Source: Chimonanthus salicifolius (Eukaryota > Streptophyta > Magnoliopsida > Laurales > Calycanthaceae). Taken from it: 64,000 nt of DNA. This document shows, piece after piece, positions 39,135-51,500 of the stretch. The notes below the pieces were generated by a model that had not been told where the DNA came from, ran no database searches, and saw only the letters and a list, made by a program, of their open reading frames with translations. The DNA lies in the NCBI GenBank assembly GCA_013350335.1, contig CM023533.1, positions 30,672,869 through 30,736,868 on the forward strand. The letters are read 5' to 3'. Within the stretch, counting starts at the first letter, position 1, and each line of letters starts with the position of its first letter. A program made the translations under genes and the position numbers.

Positions 39135-39440
39135 GGTCGGATTGGGTTTCAATAAATTCAATCCAACTCATTTAAAAAATTATTGAACCCAATTTGACCC
39201 GATCGAATTGCTGACCTAAATTATTTAACCCCACCCGACCCGAATTTCTGACCCAATTCAACTCGATTGATATTTTAATAACTTGGTATACTTAGGTTGG
39301 GTCGGGATAGGTCGAGTTGCTTTTAAATTTCTCAATCTAATTCGATTCGAATTTCATGCGAGTTTATTTTTTTCCGAACGCAATCCGACCCAAGGTATAC
39401 AAAAACATAACTTAAATCTATTGATTTCGCATGTCGAGCC
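39135..39440. repeat. MITE-like dispersed repeat, copy 2
   Basis: It is similar to 6081-6434 over most of its length: AAAAAATTATTGAACCC, CGAATTTCTGACC, TTTTAAATTTCTCAATCTAA and AATCTATTGATTTCGCATG. A third, shorter copy is at 44215-44465. Confidence 0.6.
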
Positions 39441-40133
39441 ATGCTGGTCTAAAGAATGGAATTTGATCGAATAAAAGAGTTGAAGAGAGAGAGAGTGCAT
39501 CAAAGTGTTCACAAAAACCAACTTGATCCTCTTCTTCATGGATCTAGACGAAGGAACCCTAGGAGATCTTAATAAAATGGTCAATGTTATTCCAACCATT
39601 TGGTAGACTCTTGAACTCGCTTTACTTGACTGAAAAAAATTGAGTTTGTGTCTTATTTTTCTTTAAAAAAATTAAATTGCTTAGACTTGACCAGACTCGA
39701 AATAAATTCAGATTGGTGTCGATGAAGGGGTTCCAAACTCAAACCCGACTCAAATCCGATGGAGAATGATTACAATTAATATTTATATATTCATTTATTT
39801 TTAATTTATTAATTTTTTGTTATTGTTTACAAAATAATGAGAGTAGGGAATGTGTTAATACTCTTAAACATAAGAATGCATAATATTTTCTTCTTTTTGT
39901 CCTCCTTGGAGATCGTTTGCTGCTATTATGTATTCTAATGAGCTTCTTTAGATTATATTTAATTTTCCAAAATGCTAAGTAGTTTAGGTTCACTGGGATG
40001 AAAGAGTGACAACTATAAATAAATTAAAACAAATATGAGGAATATTTTGTTAAACCACGTGAGTCTTGATTTGTGCATCTAAGGTATTTGAGTTATATTG
40101 ATGCTTTCGTTCAAACAATTGAGTAGGGTGTCT

Positions 40134-40248
40134 TATCCTACTCAGTCTGCATTAAATTGTCAGATCAAACTATCATATTTAAATCACAAATATCAAGATA
40201 ATTATTAACCAAAATACAATTATTGGATGACTATACTAGAGATAAATT
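40134..40248. repeat. ~115-bp direct repeat, left copy
   Basis: It is nearly identical to 42702-42816 (one base differs by eye, CATATTT/CCTATTT), beginning ATCCTACTCAGTCTGC and ending AGAGATAAATTTT. A diverged third copy lies at 44637-44760 and continues in parallel with 42817-42900 (GCATGAAACCCACGAACAC). Confidence 0.85.
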
Positions 40249-40267
40249 TTGAAAGCACTTACACACA

Positions 40268-41620
40268 GGGGTAAAAAAATCGGCCGGGCCGATATCCCGG
40301 CCGATTTTTCATATCGGCCGAACTTTTTCTCTCTCCTCCCCGTTTTTTTTTTTTTTTTTAAAAAAAAAAATTCCAAAAAAATTACTGTGAATGCAGAAAA
40401 TTATGAGCTTATTGAATATATAATTTTTTCATAAAATATCGGACATTTACATCTTCTAACATATTTTCGAAGTTACAATATCGGAAAATTATATAATTAG
40501 TAATAAAATGGTGAAAATTACAAAAAAAAAAAACAGATAAATGAGGAAAATTTGTAGAAATAATTTCATAATTTATTTTCTTAGTCAATGAGTGTTATTT
40601 TAAGTTATGAATTATAGAAATAAAAAAAATACATAATAAAATACTTGAAAATTACATAATAATGTAGAAAAAAATATTAGAAAATAAAACTAATGGGGTC
40701 CTAATCACTTGAACTGATAACCACACAACTGTCATACATAATAATATAATGTTTTCTTTCATTTGAGAAAATAGATTTTATTTTTCATTAATAATAATTA
40801 GATACTTTTAGACCCTCTCTTTTTCTTTGTAATTTCTCCCCTCTTTTAATGAAATTCTTTTGTGACTGCTCCAAAAAAAAAATTAAATAAAATTATGAGC
40901 TATAATTAATTATGTTAAATTGATATAATAAAAATAAAGAATACCTTCTAATGATAATGACAATAGTAAAAATATTAGATGATAAATATAATATTAAATT
41001 ATTACAATAAGATAAATAAAATAAAACATTATACTTTCAACATAAGTAAATATTGTATTTAAAATAAAAATATTATTACTTTCACATTAAAAATAATTTT
41101 TTGATAAAATAAAAGGGTAGACACGTCAGCTTCAAATGAGCTCTTGAGGAAGCTCACGGAGGTCTTTATGAGGAAGCTCACGTGAGGTCATTATACAAAC
41201 CCTAATGCTGCATCTTTTAATACCCTTCTTCTCTTTCACTCTCTCTACTGAAACCCTTACTGCAGCCACCACTCTCTGTAATTTTTTGCATCAACAAAGA
41301 AGAAAAAGCAGCAGAGAAGAGAAAGGCAAGCAGGTGTAGCGATTTTTTTTCTTCAATCTTTTCTCCATATTTTCTTTTTTCTCTTTCCATTCTTTCTCTA
41401 TTCCTAAAAAAAAGCTTTCTTTTAAAAAAAAAATACAAAAACCGAATTTTTCCAATATCGGCCGATATTGGGGCCGATATTGGGGACCGTTTATCGGCCA
41501 TATCGGCCGATATTCCTACTGTACGGCCGATACTTATCGTATCGGCCGATATTGATCGGTTTGAAAAAACCGATATATATCGGCCGATACGATATGTATC
41601 GGCCGATATTTAAACCTTAG
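40268..41620. mobile_element. Mutator-like element, CGGCCGATA family, 1.35 kb
   Basis: Perfect 10-bp direct repeats CTTACACACA flank it at 40258-40267 and 41621-41630. The left end GGGGTAAAAAAATCGGCCG and the complement of the right end AAGGTTTAAATATCGGCCG match at 14 of 19. Both ends are packed with ATCGGCCGATA palindromic blocks (40280-40320; 41455-41610). A target duplication of 9-10 bp is typical of Mutator-like elements. No transposase frame is present, so it is non-autonomous. Confidence 0.8.
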
Positions 41621-41702
41621 CTTACACACACCCTAATTTTCTGCCTCTACACACCTAAAATCAGATTTTTGAGTGAAATTACAATTTTACCCCCACGTTT
41701 CC

Positions 41703-42016
41703 ATTCATTCGAATGAATGCCCAGTTCATTTTGGCATTCATTCGAATGAATCATCAAGTGTATTTTCAATTCATTCGAATGAATGGGCTGAACAGTAACA
41801 CGAAATACTGCTCAGCCCCATTCATTCGAATGAATGGACGATTCATTCGAATGAATGGGCCTCATTCATTCAAATGACCCATTCATTCGAGTTCCGTTCA
41901 TTCCGTCGTCCATTCATTCGAATGAATGGGCTTCATTCATTCAAATGACCCATTCATTCGAGTTCCGTTCATTCCGTCATTTCGAATCATTCATTCGAAT
42001 CATTCATTCGAATGAA
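41703..42016. repeat. Array of the palindrome ATTCATTCGAATGAAT
   Basis: The perfect 16-bp palindrome occurs at 41703, 41736, 41769, 41820, 41841 and 41912, with a 15/16 copy at 42002. Half-sites (ATTCATTCAAATGA, ATTCATTCGAG) fill the gaps. Two 71-bp tandem units, 41841-41911 and 41912-41982, contain the same arrangement. A 63-codon open frame crossing it reflects the repeat and not a gene. Confidence 0.92.
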
Positions 42017-42049
42017 CCTTCAATTCAGTACATAATATTTTTTTAAAAA

Positions 42050-42680
42050 AATTTTAAACTTATTTTTTAAGCATTGTGTATTTCTAAAATTTTTCAAATT
42101 GAATATCCAGACTAATTACGATAATCTGATAAAAATACTTTAAGACTTCAAGGTCTTTTGACACTCCTAAATATTTAAAACACAATGTTTTATAAATAAG
42201 GGTATCCCTAGGGTGTGCCAAAAATATATTTAGGAGTGTCAAAATACCTTGAAGTCTTAAAGTATTTTTATTAGGTTATCGTAATTAGTCCAGATATTCA
42301 ATTTGAGAAATTTTAGAAATACACAGTGCATAAAAAACAACTTTAAAGTTTTAAAGGAGATTTTATTATTTAATACATTATGCACATTATTTTTTAAGTA
42401 TTGTGTATTTCCAAAATTTCTCAAATTGAATATCCGGACTAATTACGATAACCTGATAAAAATACTTTAAGACTTCAATGTCTTTTGACACTCCTAAATG
42501 TATTTTTGGCACACCCTAGAGATACCCTTATTTGTAAAACACTGTGTTTTAAATATTTAGGAGTGTCAAAAGACCTTGAAGTCTTAAAGTATTTTTATCA
42601 GATTATCGTAATTAGTCTGAATATTGAATTTGAAAAATTTTAGAAATACACAATGTTTAAAAGATAAGTTTAAAATTTAA
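42050..42680. repeat. 630-bp nested fold-back of four arms
   Basis: One ~125-bp sequence appears four times in alternating orientation: 42050-42175 (+), 42225-42350 (inverted), 42390-42510 (+) and 42545-42680 (inverted). Each half is a palindrome, and the two halves also pair with each other. Shared words include TAATTACGATAA and ACTTTAAGACTTCAA with complements. Confidence 0.88.
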
Positions 42681-42701
42681 CCAAATTATCGTAATTAGTC
42701 A

Positions 42702-42816
42702 TCCTACTCAGTCTGCATTAAATTGTCAGATCAAACTATCCTATTTAAATCACAAATATCAAGATAATTATTAACCAAAATACAATTATTGGATGACTAT
42801 ACTAGAGATAAATTTT
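42702..42816. repeat. ~115-bp direct repeat, right copy
   Basis: Partner of 40134-40248. Together they bracket 2.45 kb holding the Mutator-like element, the palindrome array and the fold-back. Confidence 0.85.
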
Positions 42817-44214
42817 AACTTAATTTTTAATTTTATAATAATTTAAAATTTTGCATGAAACCCACGAACACTATGTATGCATATAAAAACTATTTTATGT
42901 AATTTAAATTAAAAATAAAAGAAGATATTAGTCTCTTTTAGGATGGGCCTCCTTTTACAGTAGGCATGAAGCCCCCGACGAAAGGTCGGTCGGCATTTCT
43001 GTTTGCCTTATCTAAAACTGAGACTTGCTATTAACAATTCTAAATCTAAATCCCTACTAAGGTCGGTTTTCCTCTTGACGAGCAAAATCGAGTAGTATAA
43101 ATCAATGTAACAAATATTTCTGATATTTTCATTTTTATCACGAAAATATTAGAAAAATAACTTGTACGCGTTAAAAACTCGAGTTTATCGCATTTGTCGT
43201 TTTTAACGGTAAATTCCCATTAAAGACACATTTTTATTGCGAGAAACGATAAATTCTGTTAAAATTGTGAGATTTTACCGTTAAATTTCCATTAAAAATG
43301 CTTGGGTCAAATATACATTTTTATTTCTGAAATACTATCTATGTTTTCAAACTCTGGCCACATTATTTATTTTTTATATTTATTTTTATTATTTTTTAAA
43401 TAATATATTTTCCGCGAGATTTTCCCGTTAAATTTTTAATAAAAACTTGAGAATTTGAAAATATCCCGCTATTAACAATTGCTTTTAATATCCCGAGAAC
43501 GAGATTTATAACAATGGTATAAATAACGACGTTGTTGGCCCTCTTTCATGTCGTCGACTACTGGGCCTGGGCCTGGGCCTGGGAGAGTAGAGATCAGATT
43601 TTTAGCTCTTGGGTTTCAGAGGCTTTCTTTCTCTCCTATTTTTTGAAACAATTTTCTTTCATACGGCCTTTGACTGCTGTTAGAATTTATTTGGATGTTG
43701 AGATATATTTAAATTTTCTTAATTAATAACTACTAAAGTTGTATTTATTTGTTTTCCTATTTTAACTACATATTTGTATTCCCTTTTCTCTGTAAATAAA
43801 ATCACAGGTCTCTCTTTGATTTTGGAGGACAAAGCAATTATCAATATTTTTCATGAATAAGATATGTGTAAAATGTCCTCAATTTAGAACTGTATACATG
43901 GTTAACTTGTTAAGTGTAGATGTATTCAAATTTCAAATCAGATTGTCACATGTTTGATTGGCTTTTGGTGTATTTAATGCTACAACATTGGATGATCCAA
44001 ATAAGATCATTTAATATTGGGTTCTTAGCATTTAGTCAATTGGACCATCTAGATGAACTGCATTTGGTTTCAATCCATTCGATTGATTTGCACTCATCGG
44101 CAGGGTGCAAGTGGGCCACACCGAGCATGTTCGGCCATGGCCCCCGCGCAGCTAGAGCCAAAGCATTGATAAAAATTTATATCCAAGGGCAGACTTGGGC
44201 CGGCTTTCATGGCC

Positions 44215-44465
44215 CGATTTGGACTACACCCAGTAGTTAGGCCAATTCATGAACTGGGCTTTTATAAGAAAACCCAATCTAACTCATATAAAAAATTATT
44301 AAACTCAATTTGATCTGAAGTGCTGATCTGAATTGCTCAAATTAACCTGACTCGAATTGCAGACCCTACTCAACTACAGTGATAATATTTTTTTTGAGTG
44401 GGACGTGGGTCGAGTTTGGTTGAGTCAATTCACATTAAAATTCAACCCAAGTTTCACCCTTACAA
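44215..44465. repeat. MITE-like dispersed repeat, copy 3
   Basis: It shares CTCATATAAAAAATTATTAA, TTGATCTGAAGTGCTGATCT and the end AAGTTTCACCCTTAC with the copy at 6081-6434. It is shortened in the middle. Confidence 0.5.
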
Positions 44466-46727
44466 AGAAGTCCCAAATAATTTCAACTCCCAAACTAGCC
44501 ATGCTATGCTTTTACTCAAAAAAAAAAGACAGTATTAAATCTCATAATTTATTTTAAATTTAAAATATAACTTATTTTGAATTCATGAACTAATGAATTT
44601 TATAAAATTGTAAATTTTCTAAAACTATTTTAGGCCAATTGTCAGATCAAATTATCGTATTTAAATGTACAAATATTGAGATAATTATTAACTGAAATAC
44701 ATTTAGGTTGGATGACTAGACTAGTGATGAATTTTAACCTAATTTTTAAATTTATAATAATTTAAATTTTTGCATGAAACCCACGAACACCCTATGTACA
44801 GATAAAAACTATTTTATGCAAAATTGGGCTTGGGCCTCGCCAACAGAAACTCAAAATTTTTAGACCATATATTTTTGACCGGGCTGAGTTCTCAATTGAC
44901 TTGATGAGGCAACCCGATCCAATCATAAACCTAGTCACTAGTAAAATTCAAATTAGGTGAGGAGTTTTGAACTAATTAGGTTGAGTTCTTGGTTGATTCA
45001 TTGAGTTGACCCAACTCGTTCATATAGTAGCCATAGGCTAATGTTAACTAGTTGGAATTGAGGCTTAATCTAACTAAATTAAATTATTGGTAGACTTAAC
45101 ACCTAATGACCAACGTCAAATAATATAAACTTCAAATTAATCATTTTATTAAATTTATTAGGTTTTTTAATAAATAAATTAATTTGTATTTTTTAGAATT
45201 TGAGACTTTGTATGGGTGAACACTAATAATTTTTACATGATAATTATGAAGTTATAGATGATGTATGTCTTATAATTTATTTATTTTTAACAATTATTTA
45301 ACACTAATGACTTCATTTTGATACTTTATCAATTGTATATTTTAGTACTTTCATATTTTACTAGTAAGTTTACATAGATTCATTACAATTAGTTACATAA
45401 AATTGAAACAAGTTATCTATTTGATTCTAACACAATAAGTGACTGAGTCTTGATAAAAAATATTTAAAATTTTGATGTAACTTGTCTAAATAACCTGTTG
45501 AGTTACTACGACTTAACTTAAAATTAATTGAGTTCTGTACTGATCCGATTTTAAAAACTATTTTTCAAGCTAAATCAGGTGAAGTTATACTGAACTAGTC
45601 CAAATTGCACCTTTTTATTCAAATAATACACAGTAATGAATTGTTCTTCAATGTTAAAGATTTTTAATATTTTAGGTCCATTTCTATGACTTGGCCATTT
45701 GAATTACAAAACACCTTAGATAACACTGAGAGACATTACACACTTTTGCGAAAAAACTCAAGCCCACTATTTATTAAATGGGCTCAGAGTTGAGCTTGGG
45801 CTGGGCCCACTTGCTCAAGTCGAGCCTTTGATAGGTCTGGAGATCTACATAAAATTTATATAAAGTTTTGTGGTAACTGTTTGGATTAAATTTTATTTTA
45901 ATTCGATCAACTTAATCTTTAATATTATAGCCCATAAGTTCATCATCAATATAAAAACATATTAATTTAATAGACAATGCTAATCAAATAATGTATAATT
46001 TTTGTTTAAAAAGGTCAATACGTCTACCATCTCTATTGATTATAAGGAGAATGAGTGGAGTCAGGTTAAAAATAGATAATAATAGATTTGATCTAGTCGA
46101 CCTGATTCGAGTTTCCAATTACTAACTCAGTTTGAATTTTATTTTATTCAACTTGATTTAATTCGATCTAATATAAATTTATATTAAATTTTAAATATAG
46201 TAAAGAAGACATAAGTGGGCCTCTCTTAATGTGGGGCTGTTGGATATGTGAAATTAAAATAATATACTATTTTTTTAAAATTTAAGTGGAGAAGATAAAC
46301 TAAAATTAATAGTAAAAATAAATAAATTAGTTAAATTTTAAGAATATAAATCAAATTAGATTAGGATTTGAGACTCCTTTATCGAACTTACATCAAATTT
46401 ATTTGATCAAGCAAGTAGATGAATTTACCTTGATGATCTAACTTTGAATTTTCTTGGAGTTTGATTATAAAGTTTGGATATTAAATAAGAAATTGTCACT
46501 CCTACTAGTTAATAATAAGCGGACAAATTTAGTGTTGTAAAGTGAAAAAAAAAAAAACCCCGTCTCTCTCTAGTCTCTTTAAGGGCCATTGTCTAAGTGT
46601 CCTCCCTCTTTTTCTTCTCTCCTAAGTCTTTGTTCCTCTTAAAATCAAATCAGCCCCCTCCAATCTTTTCCTTTTGCCCCGTCTTCTTCTCAGTTTCTCC
46701 CCCTGATCATATTTCTCTTGTGTAGAT

Positions 46728-48506
46728 ATGAGCGGTATTAGGGCAACGATCCCAACAAACGTGAGAAAGACGATCCAGAACATCAGAGAGATTGCTGGGA
46801 ATCACAGCGATGATGAGATCTATGCAATGCTTAAGGAGTGTTCCATGGATCCCAATGAAACCGCGCAAAAGCTCCTTCTTCAAGGTACTCTCTCACTCTT
46901 TGATCGCTATCTGAGGGGCCATTGGTTATTGTTTTTGAATGCTACATTGGAGGTGGGTCTTCTTTCTTAAGACAGAATAAAATCGATTTGGTTGTGAAAC
47001 TTGAGCTGGGATACAATAGTTTGATGTTTATTTTGTCTTATTGTCTTACCATTTTTGGACAGAAATATGGTTTTTGTGTCGATTTTGATGGGATAGGATG
47101 ATTTTGGAGAAATCTTATTTCCCTTCCTTTTTTTTTTTTTCTCAATGTGCTTAGAGGAAAATGGCGTTCTTTTCTATTTAAAATACAGCCGGGCTTGTAA
47201 TGCTATTTTCATCATCTCGTATGAAATTTTCTCCATTTGTTTCTCTCGGTGGTATGGTGATTGCTATGATGTTTGGGAACTAGGATTTTTGTCACTTTTT
47301 TGGGTTTTTAGCTTGTAGTCTTCTGCGGGGAAACAGGCTTTGGCACAAATTTGATTTTGAAATGTTAATGGTGATTTTGATGGGATCTCTTTCTGTTCTC
47401 TGGTTTTTAAGATAAGTTTGGGTCAACAAATGTGCGCATAACGGAAATTTAATTTGGAGAGAATGTGATTTGAGTGAATGGATTACTCAGAAAAAAAAAT
47501 ATGATTTAGGGGCAGGATGAATTCAACCACGCCGAGTCATAGTGAGAAACTTTTGATTTTGACTGAAATTTTGAAACTTCAGCTTCTTTAAGACTTGATT
47601 CCATTTTTTTATGACTAGGTGTCTTGCCCAACTAGTTCTTCGGTGCATGTGCACGCCTCCCTACACACACATGCCGGGTTCAAGTGGTGGGACCTTACTA
47701 TGTACATATCCCATGGACAGTGGCCGAGGTTACCAGGGATTGAAACCAAGACCTCAATCATGAAGTCTTGTGTCTAAACAACTAGGCCAACCCTTGTGAT
47801 TCTAAGACTTGATTCCATACTTTTTAAACAAGGTGCACCTACATGCCCACAGGTGATATGTTTTGCAAATGGAATCATTTCTTAAAGAAGCCGAAGTTTC
47901 AAAATTTCTGGCAGAATCTAAAGTATTCTCACTATTGACTTGGCATTGATTGAATTCATCCTGCCCCTAAATCATTTTTTTTAGTAACCCATTCACTCAA
48001 ATCACGTTCTCTCCAAATTTCCCCTATCATACAAACTAAATTACATCATGAGAGGTACCAAAGGATGCCCTTTTTCATTTTGAAATGTATCTACATGATA
48101 TTTATAACATGAGTCTTTATCTAAAAAAATCAGAGAATAGAACGAGATCCCATCCAAATCATCATTAATAGGCACGCCTTGCACCTTATGTGTGTTTTCA
48201 TTTTTCTCTATTAAAAGTTAAAATCTAAGTAACAAAATATAATTTCTCTCTTAAGCCTTAAAATATAAATAGAAAACATGCCTTCTCATTTTTCTACATT
48301 ACGTGTTAATATATAAATAGTAAAACATAGTTTCCATCTTATATAAAAGTGTGCCTTTTCCTCTTTTTTTGTTGATGATATGATCATTGAAATGTTGACT
48401 TTTTAAGATTTCGACTTACTATTTCTTTGTTCTATATATTAGGCTTTTATTATTAGGTTCTTATATTATGCAATTATGCTTCTACATATGATGCATTTTC
48501 TTTTTT

Positions 48507-48581
<75 letters not shown>

Positions 48582-51500
48582 CATTGTTTACTTCATATTG
48601 AGTTTAAAAAAGTAATGCATATTTCATTAATATTTTAGAAATGGTTGTAAACAATTTATTAAATTTGTATTGGTGCAAAAAAATACATAATAAAATAAAT
48701 ACATAACTGTTTAAAAATATTTAAAAAATGTGCCAAGAATAAAAAAGCCCCCACCCATAATTCATGAATTGGCTCGTCAGGGGTTGTCTCTAGTCAAGGA
48801 AGTCGTTAATAAATTCTTATAAATTTGGAGGGTTTGTTTTTTCATTTTTGTTAGGCTTCCTTTAGCCTAAGTTTTTTTTTTTTCCTTCTTGTATTCTATT
48901 CCTTTTTTAATGAATTTATCTTTCAAAAATAAACAATAAAAAATAAAAAAGCCACCGCCTAGAAGTGCACTTTGCACCTTAGGCTTTGGGCCCCCTTTGG
49001 GCCTTGTGTCTTGACTGCTTATTTCTTGTCATAAGAGTTCAAGCCTTTGCTTCTCTCCTACTTCTCCTATTTTACTGTACTTCATTGCTTCTTTGACCTA
49101 GGATTGTTTCTAGTCTTCTACATATAACATCCAAACCATCTTAAATGACATTTATTGGTCATTATTTTTGTTGGGTCAACCTTTGGCTCTCCTATAGTGC
49201 ACACATTTGTCATTCTGTGTTGATAGGTGATGGTACTTGTGCTTGAAGCTAAGATGCTTCAATTTTGTAGTTTTCTGAACGTATCATGTACACCTCTACC
49301 TGTGTTGGATACCCCGGTTCTTAAGATACTTTGTAAACTGTACTAAAGATTTTCATACTCGTAGAAGAAAGGGTATAAAAATCTTACAATAAAAGATTTT
49401 ATAGAGGACACTTGACATTTACCTTGCTTGAAAAATAATTCATTTAATAAAATTGAAAGAGATGATAATATGCATAAATATTTCAAGTAAATTAGTCACA
49501 AAACTAATGTAAAAATATAGGAAAACTATAATAAATCTGGGTGTATCAACACCCCCTTCCACATAACTCAAAAGGACAAAGCAGTTGAAAAGTTACCTTG
49601 AAAAAGGTGTTAGCACCCATATGATTTAAATGACATGGGCACCCCATTTGATACTTAATTTGTTTAGACTTTAGACGCCCCTAGTCGTTTTCTCGACGAG
49701 CGAGCGGGACTCGAATAGGGATCTTTTCCTGCAACACAGTATAATAAAATAAACGGAGACTAAGACGAACATTTTTAACGTGGTAAAACCCTTTAAATAG
49801 GGAAACATCCACGTGCCCAAATATGAGCAAAAACTTCCACTATCATTGAGAATTTTACATATTTCTGCCAGTTCAACATTGACTATCTTTGCTTATAATT
49901 CTCTTAATACTGATAAAATGGAGACCCACTTGAAAATTGAGTTAGACCGATCCTGTGAAGGTACTTGCCTCCATGGTGGAAGTTGATAATCCACTCGCTG
50001 TAAGAACAACCACCCACTTCTGTCGTGCCCCATCCTTGACCCATGAAGGAAACGACACCATCACCATGTTTTCTTAGAACTACCATCTGCATGGTGTTTG
50101 AACCATGCCATCAATTGATGATTTATTAGAGAGAGAGGAGAAAGAAACACAATGGGCTTGGGCAGCCCCTCTCTCCTTCTTTCATGTCCGTCTTGGTCAG
50201 CAAGAATAATTGCCTTCTCATTCTTCCTATGTGTCATGCACAACAACACAGGGACGCCCGTGGGTAGTGGGTAGTCGGTTCTCTGTATGCTGCTTCTTCT
50301 TTATAGATCCAAGACAAGGAGTTACAACCGCCGCCCACTATTTACAACCGCCGCCAACCACTATGGGCAGCTCTCCAACTTCAACCCTTTGTCCAACTGA
50401 TTTGAAAATTCAAATTCAGACTAGATTGTTGAGTTATTGACCCAGTCCTCCATTTTGACTCGATATGATTACGGATCACCATTGGTCCAAGAAATGGGGT
50501 TTAGTTTTTTCTACTACACCCTGCTGTACTGAATACTAGCAAAAAAAACATATTCTGAATGGAAACCCATATCTGCATCCAGAATTTTGGAAAAATGCAT
50601 TGTCGTATCCCATTCCTGTATCTGTAGCCATATATCTATACATGTGTTGGTGCATCGCAGACTTGAAGCTTTCTTGGTAGTGTTGTTATATTGGGAAGGG
50701 CTTGGCTACAGAGGGATGCATTAATTTGGAAACTGCACAGATAGGGCCAATCATTTTTTAGATCAATATTGTGAAAATCGAATCTTATCGTAAATCGTTA
50801 ATATATCTTGAATCGCAAATCGTATATCGTAAATCGTAGAATCGTAAGATTCACAAGTGTTTTCCCTAAAAATATTTAATATATGAAATAACGTAAAATA
50901 TATCTAAAATTTAATAACATGAGCAATTCTCCAACTTTCTTTCAATATTAAGTGAATTCTATATAATTAGTTCATGGGAGCTCAAATTTCATGCTCCAAC
51001 TCCCAAAAGTATAAGACCAATATATAATCCAACTATACTGTGCAAAGTCAATAATGAACTAAAAAACCCTAAAAAAATTGAAAGGTCTTAAATGTTCATT
51101 AACTTAAGCCTTAAAAACTATTAGAACGAAATGTTTCATGCTTTCATACTCCTAATAACCCATAATTCTATTATTTATACGAATCTTAAGAATTGTTGAT
51201 AGATACGAATCGTTCCTCTTATCATATTGTATGAATCGTAAGATACGAATCGTGTATCATAAGATTTTAACAACCATGTTTCAGATACATTGAAATGGAT
51301 GGATCAATTAGTTTCACAAGACCATTTCTTCAAGGCATTCAAATATTTTCTTCATCCTTATTCAGCGCCTTAACATTATTAAGTGGTTGAGCAGTTGTCA
51401 TGCAGGAATAAATTATTTTTCATGACAGAGGAATCTTTTTCCAGGACAGAGGAATCAAAGTTATCTTTTTTCATGACAGAGGAAAGAATTATTTTTCATT

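Larger units (their letters stand above)
38977..46727. other. 7.7-kb intergenic region of nested repeats
   Basis: It lies between the OPT stop and the GIP1-like start. Supported contents are listed separately. The stretches 42930-43500 and 44900-46500 are AT-rich with no gene seen; 43561-43583 carries a short (GGGCCT)n run. A CT-rich leader-like stretch at 46561-46700 precedes the GIP1-like start codon. Confidence 0.6.

Noticed and set aside
41217..41501. 94-codon minus-strand frame inside the Mutator-like element
   Set aside because: It is low complexity (poly-K/E, poly-F) and has no transposase motif; it lies in non-autonomous element DNA.
41703..42016. Heat-shock-element array
   Set aside because: TTC and GAA blocks occur, but the spacing in ATTCATTCGAATGAAT is not the GAAnnTTCnnGAA pattern, and no gene start lies downstream within several kilobases.
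41703..42016. CRISPR-like array
   Set aside because: Palindromic repeats are spaced irregularly with repetitive, not unique, spacers, and the DNA is a plant nuclear genome.
43920..44240. 106-codon frame
   Set aside because: There is no family resemblance, it overlaps a dispersed repeat border, and no flanking splice sites or conserved start support it.
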